Of a DNA stretch of 64,000 bases, positions 53,489-64,000 are shown in pieces; position 1 is the stretch's first letter, and every line of letters begins with the position of its first letter. Source of the DNA: Pseudomonas sp. RIT288 (GTDB taxonomy: Bacteria > Pseudomonadota > Gammaproteobacteria > Pseudomonadales > Pseudomonadaceae). The notes beneath the pieces were generated by a model that saw nothing but the letters and a program-made list of their open reading frames with translations, was not told the origin of the DNA and did no database searches. The DNA lies in contig NZ_JFYN01000012.1 in the NCBI RefSeq assembly GCF_000631985.1, positions 1-64,000 of the forward strand. The letters run 5' to 3'. The position numbers were made by a program, and so were the translations under genes.

Positions 53489-53513
53489 AGTTTTTGCGGA
53501 TTCCCCAATCCCC

Positions 53514-53600
53514 GTAGGAGTGAGCCTGCTCGCGATAGCGGTATGTCAGCAGCCTTGATGTTGCCTGATACGACGCAATCGCGAGCAGGCTCACTCCTGC
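53514..53600. repeat. REP-type inverted pair, family A (copy 4)
   Basis: GTAGGAGTGAGCCTGCTCGC facing GCGAGCAGGCTCACTCC with a loop of about 50 bases, between the 3' end of the Trp-rich gene and the light-operon promoter. Confidence 0.85.
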
Positions 53601-53607
53601 AGGATGT

Positions 53608-54881
<1,274 letters not shown>

Positions 54882-55003
54882 CTAGCGTTCTCGTTCTGAC
54901 AGTTTGGCCTATGGTTAAACAATAGAGCCTGCCCGATAGAAAAGATCCCTGCTTATAAAAATAGACTAGTGATCCGGGTAAAACGCCACGCGAGGGAGAT
55001 GTC

Positions 55004-55906
55004 ATGCACATATTGCTGACCGGCGGTACTGGTTTGATAGGCCGTCAGCTCTGCCGACACTGGTCGGGGCAGGGCCATCAATTGACGGTGTGGAGTCGAC
55101 GCCCGGAAAAGGTCGCGAAAATCTGTGGCGCGCAGGTGCGTGCGATTGCGCGTCTCGAAGACTTCGGCAACGAGCCGCTGGACGCGGTCGTCAACCTGGC
55201 CGGTGCGCCGATCGCTGATCGGCCATGGACCCATCGGCGCAAGGCGTTGCTGTGGAGCAGCCGCATCACCCTCACCGAAACCCTGCTGGCCTGGCTGGAA
55301 ACACGCGAGCAGAAACCGGCATTGTTGATCTCCGGTTCTGCTGTCGGCTGGTACGGCGACGGCGGTGAACGCGAGCTGACCGAGGATTCGCCGCCAGTGA
55401 TCGACGATTTTGCCAGTCAGTTGTGCATTGCCTGGGAAGAAACCGCCCAGCGTGCCGAAGGCCAGAGCATTCGCGTGGTGCTGGTGCGTACCGGGCTGGT
55501 GCTATCGGCCGAGGGCGGCTTTTTGTCGCGGCTGTTGCTGCCGTTCAAACTCGGGCTGGGCGGGCCGCTGGGCAATGGTCGGCAGTGGATGCCGTGGGTT
55601 CACATCGATGATCAAATCGCCCTGATTGATTTTCTTCTGCACCGCGATCAGGCAAGCGGTCCTTATAATGCCTGCGCACCGAAACCGGTGCGCAATCGCG
55701 AGTTTGCCAAGACGCTGGGCAGCGTACTGCGCCGCCCGGCGTTCATGCCGATGCCAGCCCTGGCGCTGAAGGTCGGGCTTGGCGAAATGTCATTGCTGTT
55801 GCTGGGCGGCCAACGTGCCATGCCGGCACGCTTGCTGGAAGCGGGTTTCACTTTCCAGTTCACGGATTTGCGCGCGGCCCTGGATGATCTCTCCGGCCGC
55901 CTTTGA
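55004..55906 (+). CDS. TIGR01777-family NAD-dependent epimerase
   Basis: A 300-residue extended-SDR protein (YfcH-like). The NAD loop is L5[34 protein letters not shown] and [20 protein letters not shown] are the TIGR01777 hallmarks, and PWVHIDDQI lies in the substrate domain. GAGGGAG precedes the ATG. It is followed after 13 bases by hemH, so both are one unit reading away from the TGTACA-containing region. The substrate of this family is not established. Confidence 0.88.
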   Translation: MHILLTGGTGLIGRQLCRHWSGQGHQLTVWSRRPEKVAKICGAQVRAIARLEDFGNEPLDAVVNLAGAPIADRPWTHRRKALLWSSRITLTETLLAWLETREQKPALLISGSAVGWYGDGGERELTEDSPPVIDDFASQLCIAWEETAQRAEGQSIRVVLVRTGLVLSAEGGFLSRLLLPFKLGLGGPLGNGRQWMPWVHIDDQIALIDFLLHRDQASGPYNACAPKPVRNREFAKTLGSVLRRPAFMPMPALALKVGLGEMSLLLLGGQRAMPARLLEAGFTFQFTDLRAALDDLSGRL

Positions 55907-55919
55907 AATAGGACGATGC

Positions 55920-56945
55920 ATGACCGATCACGCCTTGCTTCTGGTCAACCTGGGTTCCCCGGCCTCCACCTCCGTGGCCGATGTACGCAGCTACCTCAAT
56001 CAATTTCTGATGGACCCGTATGTGATCGACTTGCCTTGGCCGGTGCGGCGGCTGCTGGTGTCGCTGATCCTGATCAAGCGCCCTGAGCAATCGGCCCATG
56101 CCTACGCTTCGATCTGGTGGGAGGAGGGCTCGCCGCTGGTGGTGCTCAGCCGCCGTCTGCAGCAGCAGATGACCACCCAGTGGACCCATGGCCCGGTGGA
56201 ACTGGCCATGCGATACGGCGAGCCGTCGATTGAAACCAAATTGCTGCAACTGGTGGCTGCGGGGCACAAGCGCATCACGCTGGCACCGCTGTATCCACAG
56301 TTCGCCGACAGCACCACGACCACGGTGATCGAACAAGCCAGGCGGGTGATTCGCGAGAACAGACTCGATGTAAAACTCTCGGTGCTGCAACCGTTTTACG
56401 ATCAGCCTGAGTACATCGACGCGCTGGTCGCCAGCGCCACCCCGCATCTGCAGCAGGACTACGATCACTTGCTGCTGAGCTTCCATGGCTTGCCGGAGCG
56501 GCACCTGACCAAGCTCGATCCGACCGGCAGTCACTGCTTGAAAAACGCGGATTGCTGCAAGAATGCCTCGCCGGCAGTCCTTGCCACCTGTTACCGCGCC
56601 CAGTGCATGCGCACCGCCGCCGAGTTCGCCAGGCGCGCGGGCATTGCCGATGGCAAATGGTCGGTGTCGTTTCAGTCGCGTCTGGGGCGGGCCAAATGGA
56701 TCGAACCCTACACTGAAGCGCGGCTGGATGAACTGGCACAAAGCGGGGTGAAGAAGATTCTGGTGATGTGCCCGGCGTTTGTCGCCGATTGCATCGAAAC
56801 ACTGGAAGAAATCGGTGATCGCGGCAAGGAACAGTTCCGCGAAGCGGGGGGCGAGGAGTTGGTGCTGGTGCCGTGCCTGAATGACGACCCGCAATGGGCG
56901 AAGGCGTTGGCAACCCTCTGCGAAAGAGCGCCTTTGGCCCTCTGA
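55920..56945 (+). CDS. hemH: ferrochelatase
   Basis: A 341-residue ferrochelatase inserting iron into protoporphyrin IX. Features: [20 protein letters not shown] at the start, [37 protein letters not shown] with the catalytic His, [15 protein letters not shown], and [15 protein letters not shown] (about 246-260), then the [17 protein letters not shown] segment with the catalytic Glu. The ATG at 55920 follows AGGA; a longer frame to 55779 lies inside the epimerase gene. Placement behind a PplR-like region could link heme completion to light. Confidence 0.96.
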   Translation: MTDHALLLVNLGSPASTSVADVRSYLNQFLMDPYVIDLPWPVRRLLVSLILIKRPEQSAHAYASIWWEEGSPLVVLSRRLQQQMTTQWTHGPVELAMRYGEPSIETKLLQLVAAGHKRITLAPLYPQFADSTTTTVIEQARRVIRENRLDVKLSVLQPFYDQPEYIDALVASATPHLQQDYDHLLLSFHGLPERHLTKLDPTGSHCLKNADCCKNASPAVLATCYRAQCMRTAAEFARRAGIADGKWSVSFQSRLGRAKWIEPYTEARLDELAQSGVKKILVMCPAFVADCIETLEEIGDRGKEQFREAGGEELVLVPCLNDDPQWAKALATLCERAPLAL

Positions 56946-56949
56946 AAGC

Positions 56950-57014
56950 ATCGCGAGCAGGCTCACTCCCACAGGTACTATGTTGCCCTTGTGGGAGCGA
57001 GCCTGCTCGCGAAA
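56950..57014. repeat. REP-type inverted pair, family A (copy 5)
   Basis: ATCGCGAGCAGGCTCACTCC and TGGGAGCGAGCCTGCTCGCG with a short loop, in the gap between the convergent hemH and uraA genes. Confidence 0.87.
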
Positions 57015-57045
57015 GCTATCTGTCAGACAATAAAGATCTAAAGCC

Positions 57046-58320
57046 TTAGATCAGCGGCTCATCCGCCTTCTTGTTCTTCCAGCCATCATTGCCCGGCAGA
57101 ATCAGGTTCAGCGCAATCGCCACCACTGCGCACAGCGCAATGCCTTTGAGGCCGAAGTCGTCCGGGCCAGTACCGGTGCCGACCAGCACGCCGCCGATAC
57201 CGAACACCAGGGTCACCGAAACGATCACCAGGTTGCGCGCCTCGCCCAAGTCGATCTTGTGGCGGATAAGGGTGTTCATCCCCACGGCCGCGATCGAGCC
57301 GAACAACAGACACAGAATCCCGCCCATCACCGGCACCGGAATGCTTTGCAGCAGTGCGCCGAACTTGCCGATGAAGGCCAGGGTGATGGCGAAGATCGCC
57401 GCCCAGGTCATGATTTTCGGGTTGTAGTTCTTGGTCAGCATCACCGCGCCGGTCACTTCGGCGTAGGTGGTGTTCGGCGGGCCGCCAAACAGACCGGCCG
57501 CCGTGGTGGCGATGCCGTCACCGAGCAGGGTGCGATGCAGACCCGGCTTCTTCAGATAGTCACGACCGGTCACGCTACCCACCGCGATCACGCCGCCGAT
57601 GTGCTCGATGGCCGGAGCCAGCGCCACCGGAACGATGAACAGGATCGCCTGCCAGTTGAACTCGGGTGCGGTGAAGTGCGGCAGGGCGAACCATGGCGCC
57701 GCCGCAATCTTCGCGGTATCGACCACGCCGAAATAGAACGACATGGCAAAACCGACCAGCACCCCGGAAATGATCGGCACCAGACGGAAGATGCCTTTAC
57801 CGAACACTGCCACGATCAACGTGGTCAGCAGTGCCGGCATCGAGATCATCATTGCGGTCTGGTAGTGGATCAGCTCGGAACCGTCACCCGCCTTGCCCAT
57901 CGCCATGTTTGCGGCAATCGGCGCCATGGCCAGGCCGATGGAGATGATCACCGGACCAATCACCACTGGCGGCAGCAGCCGGTCGATGAAACCGGTGCCC
58001 TTGATCTTCACGGCGAGGCCGAGGAAGGTGTAGACAAAACCGGCCGCCATCACGCCGCCCATGGTCGCGGCGAGGCCGAACTGGCCCTTGGCGAGGATGA
58101 TCGGGGTGATGAACGCAAAGCTCGACGCGAGGAACACCGGCACCTGACGCCCGGTGACGATCTGGAACAGAATCGTCCCCAGACCCGCGGTAAACAGTGC
58201 CACGTTCGGGTCAAGACCCGTGATCAGCGGCATCAGCACCAGAGCGCCGAAAGCCACGAACAGCATCTGGGCGCCGGACAGCACCGTGCGCCAGAGCGGA
58301 TCGTTGAACTCTTGCTGCAT
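57046..58320 (-). CDS. uraA: uracil permease (NCS2 family)
   Basis: A 424-residue nucleobase:proton symporter with about 14 membrane segments. ITGLDPNVALFTAGLGTILF, VFLASSFAFITPIILAKGQF, APAIEHIGGVIAVGSVTGRD (the family's ligand-binding region) and GGPPNTTYAEVTGAVMLTKN are characteristic. The ATG at 58320 is 3 bases after the upp stop; a GTG two codons earlier overlaps that stop and is less likely. Forms the uracil uptake and salvage pair with upp. Confidence 0.94.
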   Translation of the reverse strand: MQQEFNDPLWRTVLSGAQMLFVAFGALVLMPLITGLDPNVALFTAGLGTILFQIVTGRQVPVFLASSFAFITPIILAKGQFGLAATMGGVMAAGFVYTFLGLAVKIKGTGFIDRLLPPVVIGPVIISIGLAMAPIAANMAMGKAGDGSELIHYQTAMMISMPALLTTLIVAVFGKGIFRLVPIISGVLVGFAMSFYFGVVDTAKIAAAPWFALPHFTAPEFNWQAILFIVPVALAPAIEHIGGVIAVGSVTGRDYLKKPGLHRTLLGDGIATTAAGLFGGPPNTTYAEVTGAVMLTKNYNPKIMTWAAIFAITLAFIGKFGALLQSIPVPVMGGILCLLFGSIAAVGMNTLIRHKIDLGEARNLVIVSVTLVFGIGGVLVGTGTGPDDFGLKGIALCAVVAIALNLILPGNDGWKNKKADEPLI

Positions 58321-58322
58321 GC

Positions 58323-58961
58323 TCACGCGTCCTTCTGCTTGGTACCGAAGATCTTGTCACCGGCATCGCCAAGCCCTGGGATGATGTAACCGTGTTCGTT
58401 CAGACGCTCATCGATGGAAGCGGTGTAGATGGTCACGTCCGGGTGAGCCTGTTCCACAGCGGCAATGCCTTCCGGCGCGGCAACCAGCACCATCGCGCGG
58501 ATGTCCTTGCAACCGGCTTTCTTCAGCAGATCGATGGTCGCGACCATGGAGCTGCCGGTGGCGAGCATCGGGTCGATGATCATCGCCAGCCGTTCGTCGA
58601 TTTCCGGAACCAGTTTTTCCAGATAGGTGTGCGCTTGCAGGGTTTCTTCGTTGCGGGCGACGCCCACAGCGGAAACCTTGGCACCCGGGATCAGGCTCAG
58701 CACGCCTTCGAGCATGCCGATGCCGGCGCGCAGGATCGGCACGACGGTGATCTTCTTGCCGGCGATTTTCTCCACCGACACAGTGCCGCACCAACCTGCG
58801 ATATCGTAGGATTCGAGCGGCAAATCTTTTGTAGCTTCATAGGTCAACAGGGCGCCGACTTCCTGAGCAAGCTCACGGAAATTCTTGGTGCTGATATCGG
58901 CGCGGCGCATCAGGCCGAGTTTATGGCGGATCAGCGGGTGGCGGATCTCGAGGATGGGCAT
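58323..58961 (-). CDS. upp: uracil phosphoribosyltransferase
   Basis: A 212-residue enzyme converting uracil and PRPP to UMP. N-terminal [20 protein letters not shown], the [20 protein letters not shown] segment, the PRPP loop [20 protein letters not shown] (about 131-150) and the C-terminal [16 protein letters not shown] uracil-binding segment are all present. First gene of upp-uraA, divergent from hpt. Confidence 0.97.
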   Translation of the reverse strand: MPILEIRHPLIRHKLGLMRRADISTKNFRELAQEVGALLTYEATKDLPLESYDIAGWCGTVSVEKIAGKKITVVPILRAGIGMLEGVLSLIPGAKVSAVGVARNEETLQAHTYLEKLVPEIDERLAMIIDPMLATGSSMVATIDLLKKAGCKDIRAMVLVAAPEGIAAVEQAHPDVTIYTASIDERLNEHGYIIPGLGDAGDKIFGTKQKDA

Positions 58962-59122
58962 GGAAAAACTCCGGCGGCGGGCAAAAAAACCGGCCTAGAT
59001 TAATCTATCCGAGGGTGATGTCCTATAGGACATTGAGTACGTTAGTCCATTAAGGCTTGATTCGACCTCACGGGATGCGTACCTTTGCCCGCTTTTCCGA
59101 AAACATCCCCCTGGAGAGCGCC

Positions 59123-59680
59123 ATGTCCGCTGATCTCGAGCATATCCGTCAAATCATGCGAGAGGCTGACTGCCTGTACACCGAATCTGAAGTCGAGGCC
59201 GCCATCGCCCGCGTCGGTGCACAAATCAACGAACAGCTGGCTGACAGCAACCCGGTGGTGTTCTGCGTGATGAACGGTGGCCTGATCTTCTCCGGCAAGC
59301 TGCTGACTCACCTGCAATTCCCGCTGGAAGCGTCCTACCTGCACGCGACCCGTTATCGCAACGAAACCAGCGGCGGCGACCTGTTCTGGAAAGCCAAGCC
59401 GGAAGTCTCGTTCATCGACCGCGACGTGCTGATCATCGACGACATCCTCGACGAAGGTCACACCCTGGGCGCGATCATCGACTTCTGCAAACACGCTGGC
59501 GCGCGCAAAGTGCACACCGCCGTGCTGATCGACAAGGATCACGACCGCAAGGCGCGTCCTGATCTGAAGGCAGACTTCGTCGGCCTGCCGTGCATTGACC
59601 GTTACATCTTCGGTTACGGCATGGACTACAAAGGCTACTGGCGCAACGCCAACGGGATCTTTGCCGTTAAAGGCATGTAA
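59123..59680 (+). CDS. hpt: hypoxanthine-guanine phosphoribosyltransferase
   Basis: A 185-residue purine salvage enzyme. The PRPP loop is VLIIDDILDEGHTL (about 100-113), with VVFCVMNGGLIFSGKLL before it and the nucleobase-binding DRYIFGYGMDYKGYWRN near the C-terminus. GGAG lies 6 bases before the ATG at 59123; the frame open from 59057 is not used. It occupies the same place beside upp-uraA as in P. aeruginosa. Confidence 0.96.
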   Translation: MSADLEHIRQIMREADCLYTESEVEAAIARVGAQINEQLADSNPVVFCVMNGGLIFSGKLLTHLQFPLEASYLHATRYRNETSGGDLFWKAKPEVSFIDRDVLIIDDILDEGHTLGAIIDFCKHAGARKVHTAVLIDKDHDRKARPDLKADFVGLPCIDRYIFGYGMDYKGYWRNANGIFAVKGM

Positions 59681-59698
59681 GAACCCTGCACTATCCCT

Positions 59699-59788
59699 TG
59701 TGGGAGCGAGCCTGCTCGCGATAGCGGTCTGTCAGCAATGTTGATGTTGACTGATACGACGCTATCGCGAGCAGGCTCGCTCCCACAG
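59699..59788. repeat. REP-type inverted pair, family A (copy 6)
   Basis: TGTGGGAGCGAGCCTGCTCG facing the inverse ending CGCTCCCACA, immediately after hpt. Confidence 0.88.
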
Positions 59789-59858
59789 TTGTTTTGTGTG
59801 TGCTGATCCATCCGCGTTCCCCATGCTAGAGTGCTCGGCCCCGCCCCCGGAGCCTTCC

Positions 59859-60344
59859 ATGAGCCTCTTGATCCGCAGCCTTGCCGCCCTGTTGCTGACC
59901 CTCAGCCTGCCCCTGGCCGCCGCCCCGGCGCCGATGCACAGTCAATTTCTGCCGCCGGATGACCTGACCCTGCGCGATGCCGAACCCGAGCAGCAACAAC
60001 TGTTGCAAGTCATCGATTATTCGGTGGTGGTCGGCGCGCAACGTCAATCCAATCAGCAGCCGATTCCGGTCACATCGCCGCTGATGATCCGTCTCAAGGG
60101 CAAGTCGCTGAACAAGGGCGCAACCATCACCCAGGTGCTGGTCAATTTCGATGGCGAAAGCAAAAGCCTGAAAAAACCGGTTTATGACGACAAGAGCAAA
60201 AGTCTGACCCTGTATTACCCGCTGGCCCAGTACCGGGTGGTGATCGATTTGCTGCGCAACGACACCGTGTATGTACAGTTCCTCAGTTATGCCAACGGCC
60301 ACATCTGGGCCGATCTGCACACCGGGGCCGTTCGTTCGCGTTGA
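59859..60344 (+). CDS. exported conserved protein
   Basis: A 161-residue protein with a clear signal peptide (MSLLIRSLAALLLTLSLPLA, cleavage near AAA-PAP) and no named domain that I recognise. The mature part is beta-rich with Lys/Ser repeats (DGESKSLKKPVYDDKSKSLT) and ends DLHTGAVRSR. The start is supported by GGAG 7 bases upstream; an earlier in-frame ATG (59796) lies just after a REP repeat. It sits between hpt and the PA4642-like gene. Periplasmic location is expected; function unknown. Confidence 0.78.
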   Translation: MSLLIRSLAALLLTLSLPLAAAPAPMHSQFLPPDDLTLRDAEPEQQQLLQVIDYSVVVGAQRQSNQQPIPVTSPLMIRLKGKSLNKGATITQVLVNFDGESKSLKKPVYDDKSKSLTLYYPLAQYRVVIDLLRNDTVYVQFLSYANGHIWADLHTGAVRSR

Positions 60345-60407
60345 GCCTGGTGGCAGGGCAGGGGTAAACTGCCCGCCCCGTGTAATGTCTGCGAGCTGGA
60401 GTCGGCA

Positions 60408-60695
60408 ATGCGTAAAGATAAGAAACAGGTGATTGGTGACGAGATCGGCGATGAGCAGATCAAGCTGTTCCTCGATTTTGAGCCGGTCGACGCCACTTCG
60501 CCGTCGCTGCACAAATTGATCAAGGCCTACCGTGGCCTGCGCATCGATGACTTCGAACGCTTCCTCGGCTTCTTCGTCGAGGCGGGCTATGACGTTGATG
60601 GCAAGGACGAGCAGGGCAAGACCTTCGTTGAGCTGATCGCCGATCAGCGCAACGCCCCGGACTACATCGAGCTGATCGATAAAGCTCGCGCTTAA
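60408..60695 (+). CDS. PA4642-family small protein
   Basis: A 95-residue soluble protein, MRKDKKQVIGDEIGDEQIKL then SPSLHKLIKAYRGLRIDDFE and AGYDVDGKDEQGKTFVELIA. It is a well-conserved Pseudomonas family placed between hpt and mqo. The central part looks helical and the PSLHKLIKAYRGL segment is its most conserved-looking region. Function unknown. It has its own gap of 63 bases upstream and is followed by a REP element and a terminator. Confidence 0.82.
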   Translation: MRKDKKQVIGDEIGDEQIKLFLDFEPVDATSPSLHKLIKAYRGLRIDDFERFLGFFVEAGYDVDGKDEQGKTFVELIADQRNAPDYIELIDKARA

Positions 60696-60696
60696 G

Positions 60697-60778
60697 ATCA
60701 AAAGATCGCAGCCTTCGGCAGCTCCTACAGAGTGAACACAGAACCTTTGTAGGAGCTGCCGCAGGCTGCGATCTTTTG
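60697..60778. repeat. REP-type inverted pair, family B (copy 6)
   Basis: ATCAAAAGATCGCAGCC...CTCCTACAG facing TGTAGGAGCTGCCGCAGGCT...GATCTTTTG, directly after the PA4642-like gene. Confidence 0.87.
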
Positions 60779-60792
60779 CTTTTCATGGACAT

Positions 60793-60834
60793 AAAAAAAC
60801 GCCCCGCACTCACTGAGTACGGGGCGTTTTTTTA
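60793..60834. terminator. bidirectional terminator after the PA4642-like gene and mqo
   Basis: Stem AAAAAACGCCCCG / CGGGGCGTTTTTTT with an inner ACTCA/TGAGT extension. A- and T-runs on both sides allow it to end the mqo transcript on the minus strand and the small gene on the plus strand. Confidence 0.92.
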
Positions 60835-60844
60835 TGCCGCAAGA

Positions 60845-62353
60845 TCAAGCGAAGCTTGGGGTCTCGCTGCTTTCTTCAACCAGTTCCAGGGCGATGTTGT
60901 TCTGCGTGTTGATCTTGCGATACAGCGCAGCATCGGTTTCCAGAACCTTCTCGCGGGCCGGGAAGATCTCCGCCAGTTTGGCCGCCCACTCACCCTTGGC
61001 CTTGGCCGGGAAGCATTTCTCGATCAGCTCGAGCATGATCGAAACGGTCACCGAAGCACCTGGTGAAGCACCGAGCAGGGCGGCGAGGGAACCGTCCTTC
61101 GCTGCGACCAGTTCGGTACCGAACTGCAGGATGCCGCCTTTTTTCGGGTCTTTCTTGATGATCTGTACCCGTTGGCCAGCCACTTCCAGGCGCCAGTCTT
61201 CGGCTTTCGCCTCCGGGTAGAAGCGGCGCAGGGAGTCCAGACGCTGCTCCATCGATTGCATCACTTCGCTGACCAGATACTTGGTCAGGTCCATGTTGTT
61301 CTTCGCCACCGCCAGCATCGGGCCGATGTTGCCGGCGCGAACCGACAGCGGCAGGTCCATGAAGGAGCCGTGCTTGAGGAACTTGGTGGTGAAACCGGCG
61401 TACGGCCCGAACAGCAGGGATTTCTTGCCGTCGACCACGCGGGTGTCCAAGTGCGGCACCGACATCGGTGGCGAACCGACTGCAGCCTGGCTGTAGACCT
61501 TGGCCTGGTGGTGCTTGACCACTTCCGGGTTATCGCAACGCAGCCACTGGCCGCTGATCGGGAAGCCGCCGAAGCCTTTGCTTTCTTCGATGCCCGAGGC
61601 CTGCAGCAGCGGCAGGGCCGCACCGCCGGCGCCGAGGAAAACGAATTTGGCGTCGACCTCACGGTTGCTGCCGCTGTTGACGTCCTTGATGCTGACGGTC
61701 CAGCCGGCGCCGTTACGCTTGAGGCCAGTGACGCGCTTGCAGTATTTGACCTGGGTGTCCGGTGCGCTGGTCAGGTGCTTGAGCAACTGATTGGTCAGGG
61801 CGCCGAAGTTGACGTCGGTGCCATTCATCACGCGGGTAGCGGCCAGGACTTCGTCCGGCGAGCGCCCCGGCATCATCAGCGGCATCCACTCGGCCATCTT
61901 GGCCTTGTCTTCGGTGTATTCCATGTCGGAGAAGGCGTGGTGCCTGTGCAGCACGTTGAAGCGTTCCTTGAGGAACGACACGCCTTTGTCACCCTGAACG
62001 AAGCTCAGGTGCGGCACCGGGCTGATGAAGGATTTGCACGAGCCGAAGGTGCCTTTTTTGGTCAGGTACGACCAGAACTGCTTGGACACTTCGAACTGGG
62101 TATTGATGTGCACGGCTTTCTTGATGTCGACGCTGCCGTCGGCTGCCTGCGGCGTGTAGTTCAGCTCGCACAGGCCGGCGTGGCCGGTACCGGCGTTGTT
62201 CCACGGGTTGGAACTCTCCGCAGCACCGGAATCCATCAACTCGACGACTTCCAGCTTGATCGCCGGGTCGAGCTCTTTGAGCAGTACTGCCAGGGTGGCA
62301 CTCATGATGCCGGCCCCAACCAGAACTACGTCGACTGCTTCGTTATGCGCCAT
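60845..62353 (-). CDS. mqo: malate:quinone oxidoreductase
   Basis: A 502-residue FAD-dependent Mqo, oxidising malate to oxaloacetate with electrons to quinone. The dinucleotide fold is [19 protein letters not shown] (about 8-26). [34 protein letters not shown] and [20 protein letters not shown] are Mqo signatures. [18 protein letters not shown] and [20 protein letters not shown] lie in the second half. It corresponds to P. aeruginosa mqoB (PA4640) by position. The 709-base upstream gap leaves room for complex regulation. Confidence 0.96.
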   Translation of the reverse strand: MAHNEAVDVVLVGAGIMSATLAVLLKELDPAIKLEVVELMDSGAAESSNPWNNAGTGHAGLCELNYTPQAADGSVDIKKAVHINTQFEVSKQFWSYLTKKGTFGSCKSFISPVPHLSFVQGDKGVSFLKERFNVLHRHHAFSDMEYTEDKAKMAEWMPLMMPGRSPDEVLAATRVMNGTDVNFGALTNQLLKHLTSAPDTQVKYCKRVTGLKRNGAGWTVSIKDVNSGSNREVDAKFVFLGAGGAALPLLQASGIEESKGFGGFPISGQWLRCDNPEVVKHHQAKVYSQAAVGSPPMSVPHLDTRVVDGKKSLLFGPYAGFTTKFLKHGSFMDLPLSVRAGNIGPMLAVAKNNMDLTKYLVSEVMQSMEQRLDSLRRFYPEAKAEDWRLEVAGQRVQIIKKDPKKGGILQFGTELVAAKDGSLAALLGASPGASVTVSIMLELIEKCFPAKAKGEWAAKLAEIFPAREKVLETDAALYRKINTQNNIALELVEESSETPSFA

Positions 62354-63062
62354 TTAACGCGTCTCCAAAATCTGCAGCACCAAATTGTCGGCATGGCTGC
62401 CAGGGAGTGACGGGGCAGGTCAGTTACGCCCCGGATACCCATGGTCAGGTTCGTCATGTCCGAATCTTCGCAATTTTTCGCAACTTCGACGGATGCATGC
62501 GGCCTGGCTTCAAGAGCTCCATGAACTCATTTCAGCACGCGGCTGGCAATTCGACTTATGGTCGAGACATCCGTTTTTGTGCAACCAAATCCGTAGCGGA
62601 CAGGCTTCAGGCTCCGATATTCGAGGTATACCCGGTCCTGTGTCGTTGGGCTGTTTCAGACGCTAATGGTGCATGTTCAGACGCAAAACTTTTCATTTGC
62701 TCGCCACACTCTTGTGAAGTTGTGAAAACCCGTTTTTTTCACGCTCTTTTGAAGACGTGAACCTCAAAAAAGGGCTGTCCAGGCCTGGCACCCTGCCCGC
62801 AAGGGCAAAACAACGCGGTGGCCGAGCGTCGTGACAGCTCTGCAGATTCGCGAAAAGCGGGGTTTTTGCCGGAAGAACAGGCAAGCGCGCCAACTTCACT
62901 CGATCTGTGTGGGCGGCTCTCTGTGGGCGATTTGAGTGTCGATGCATGCGCATTGACGGTGTTGCGGGGCCCGATCAGGAGACGTCCTTATAATCGGGGG
63001 GAGATTGTATCGAAGAAATGCGGGCAGTTGCTCGTGTTTAATGACTTTTATTAGGCATCCGG
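62354..63062. other. 709-base intergenic region, no gene recognised
   Basis: It lies between the mqo start and the next minus-strand gene. Open frames here are short, without ribosome-binding sites or protein-like composition. It should hold the mqo promoter. A TTGACG at about 62953 and TATAAT at 62989 are 30 bases apart, too far to pair. I can name nothing else. Confidence 0.6.
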
Positions 63063-63296
63063 TCAGATGCTCAACATCGCTTGCACGCGTGCGCGGGGCT
63101 GCGACGCTATGACGCGGGCGCTGGCGGGCAGTGGCTGGTGCAACCAGTTGAGACGGATTTCTTCGATTTCCACCCAGCCATCGCCCATCGGTTGCAGGCT
63201 GCACTGCTTGAATGCCTGGCAATGACCGTTGCGGTCGAGCAGGGCAAAGCTGCGGTGCAGCGGACGTGGGGCGAACAACGAGATCAGATAGCGCAT
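63063..63296 (-). CDS. small conserved protein upstream of mqo
   Basis: A 77-residue protein beginning MRYLISLFAPRPLHRSFALL, with QPMGDGWVEIEEIRLNWLHQ in the middle and a basic C-terminus. The composition is protein-like and the same kind of small gene is found near mqo in other Pseudomonas as I recall. No domain or function known. An upstream in-frame extension is absent. I place it as real because of its conserved-looking core and isolated position. Confidence 0.65.
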   Translation of the reverse strand: MRYLISLFAPRPLHRSFALLDRNGHCQAFKQCSLQPMGDGWVEIEEIRLNWLHQPLPASARVIASQPRARVQAMLSI

Positions 63297-63499
63297 GGCG
63301 AGTACCTTGTTGGGGACTGGTTTGAAGCTTGCCTGGCGGCCGTGACGCCAAGGTGTATGGGCGGTGAATAATCTGTGACAGGAACCGCATTCCCACGGCC
63401 GGGTCAGACATTTGAGTATTCACTGTCGGGTGCTGGTGACCCGCAGTGGCCCACCGCTATACTGCCGGCCTGTTTGTGCCTGATTCTGGAGAAAAGAGC

Positions 63500-64000
63500 A
63501 TGTTGCAACGCCTGTTGTTCGGTTTGATCACTGTGACCAGTTTGACCCTGGTTGGCTGCGCCCACAGCCCGCAACAACTGAGCCCGGAACCGAAGCTGAC
63601 CACGCAGTTGGCCCCGGTCGGCCATGGCCAGCAAGTGGTGGTGCGCGTGGTTGACGGTCGTCCGTCGCCAACCCTTGGCACCCGCGGCGGCCTGTACCCG
63701 GAAACCAGCGCGATCACCGTGCAGCGCGAGCAGATCCTGCCCAAGTTGCAGGCTCAGGCTGAAGCCGCCGTGCGTCTGCTCGGCTTCACCCCGACCAGCA
63801 ACGGGATGAACGCACCGCAACTGACCGTGACCCTGACTGAGCTGAAGTACCAGTCGCCGAAAGAAGGCATGTACGTGACCGAAGCCACCATCGGCGCGAC
63901 TTTCCGCTCCGACGTGCAGAGCGGCAACCGTCGCTACAGCGGCCGCTACGGCGCTTCGCTGGACCAGCGTTTCGGCATGGCGCCGAATCAGGAGACCAAC
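63500..64000 (+). CDS. YajG-family lipoprotein, partial (3' end beyond window)
   Basis: The first 167 codons of an outer-membrane-type lipoprotein: signal FGLITVTSLTLVGC with the lipidated Cys20, then VVVRVVDGRPSPTLGTRGGL and later APQLTVTLTELKYQSPKEGM, typical of YajG-like proteins. GGAGAAAAG precedes the ATG. The gene has no stop before the window end and should continue for about 20-40 residues. E. coli YajG has no assigned activity. Confidence 0.85.
   Translation, partial: MLQRLLFGLITVTSLTLVGCAHSPQQLSPEPKLTTQLAPVGHGQQVVVRVVDGRPSPTLGTRGGLYPETSAITVQREQILPKLQAQAEAAVRLLGFTPTSNGMNAPQLTVTLTELKYQSPKEGMYVTEATIGATFRSDVQSGNRRYSGRYGASLDQRFGMAPNQETN

Noticed and set aside
62953..62994. Promoter from TTGACG and TATAAT
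   Set aside because: The two hexamers are 30 bases apart, far outside the 16-19 base range for sigma-70.
62354..63062. Small genes in the gap upstream of mqo (plus-strand frames of 80-120 codons)
   Set aside because: Composition and lack of start signals make them look random; none resembles a known family.

Overview
The window reads as a chromosomal segment of a fluorescent-group Pseudomonas. The gene order hpt-upp-uraA ... hemH ... phrB ... pagL-murI-moeB-prmC-prfA-hemA / lolB-ispE-tRNA-prs-rplY-pth-ychF ... can-rimI-mksBEF follows the P. aeruginosa and P. putida core layout as I recall it. The intergenic repeats (inverted pairs of GCGAGCAGGCTC and GCTGCGATCTTTTGAT type) are typical of the P. 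fluorescens group. The species is not determined.

Layout. 1-3.8 kb: the end of an rRNA operon (5S), then a LetAB/PqiAB-type envelope lipid-transport operon (two half-length LetA proteins plus one six-MCE-domain protein). 4-9 kb: the MksFEB condensin operon on the minus strand. 9-12 kb: a small conserved gene, rimI, an acidic protein, beta-carbonic anhydrase and a SET-domain protein. 12-15.3 kb: a Tat-exported AcpA-type phosphatase with a secreted partner. 15.4-27.8 kb: an accessory stretch holding an MNT/HEPN toxin-antitoxin pair with a broken toxin, transporters (AtoE-like, MHS-type MFS, GntP-like, LysE-like), a soluble two-PAS chemoreceptor, a truncated HigA antitoxin, a DUF6124 gene with a 14-base homopolymer that disrupts its reading frame, gamma-glutamyltransferase and a frameshifted DUF2817 gene. 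28-32 kb: tRNA-Met, a transmembrane chemoreceptor and the fosmidomycin exporter Fsr. 32-44 kb: core translation, nucleotide, isoprenoid, envelope and heme genes. 44-45 kb: PagL and a YkgJ-type protein. 45-57 kb: a light/photo-oxidative-stress region. 57-64 kb: uracil and hypoxanthine salvage, small conserved proteins, malate:quinone oxidoreductase, and a YajG-like lipoprotein cut by the window end.

The most interesting system is at 45.0-57 kb. Nine minus-strand genes with overlapping ends (DUF523/DUF1722 protein, LitR-like MerR regulator, photolyase, NTF2-like, SDR, FAD oxidoreductase, DUF1365, CFA-type methyltransferase, DUF2878) lie behind a promoter carrying two exact copies of TGTACA-N12-TGTA(C/T)A. 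That is the operator reported for the P. putida class II LitR photoregulator PplR1. A third, degenerate copy lies between the divergent unit (FAD oxidoreductase plus Trp-rich small protein) and epimerase-hemH. The arrangement suggests one light-responsive regulon joining DNA repair, membrane-lipid remodelling (possibly furan or methylated fatty acids) and heme synthesis.

Several accessory genes are decaying or switchable: hepT (7-nt deletion and loss of the active-site His), higA (truncated), the DUF2817 gene (frameshift) and the DUF6124 gene (poly-C tract just after the start codon).
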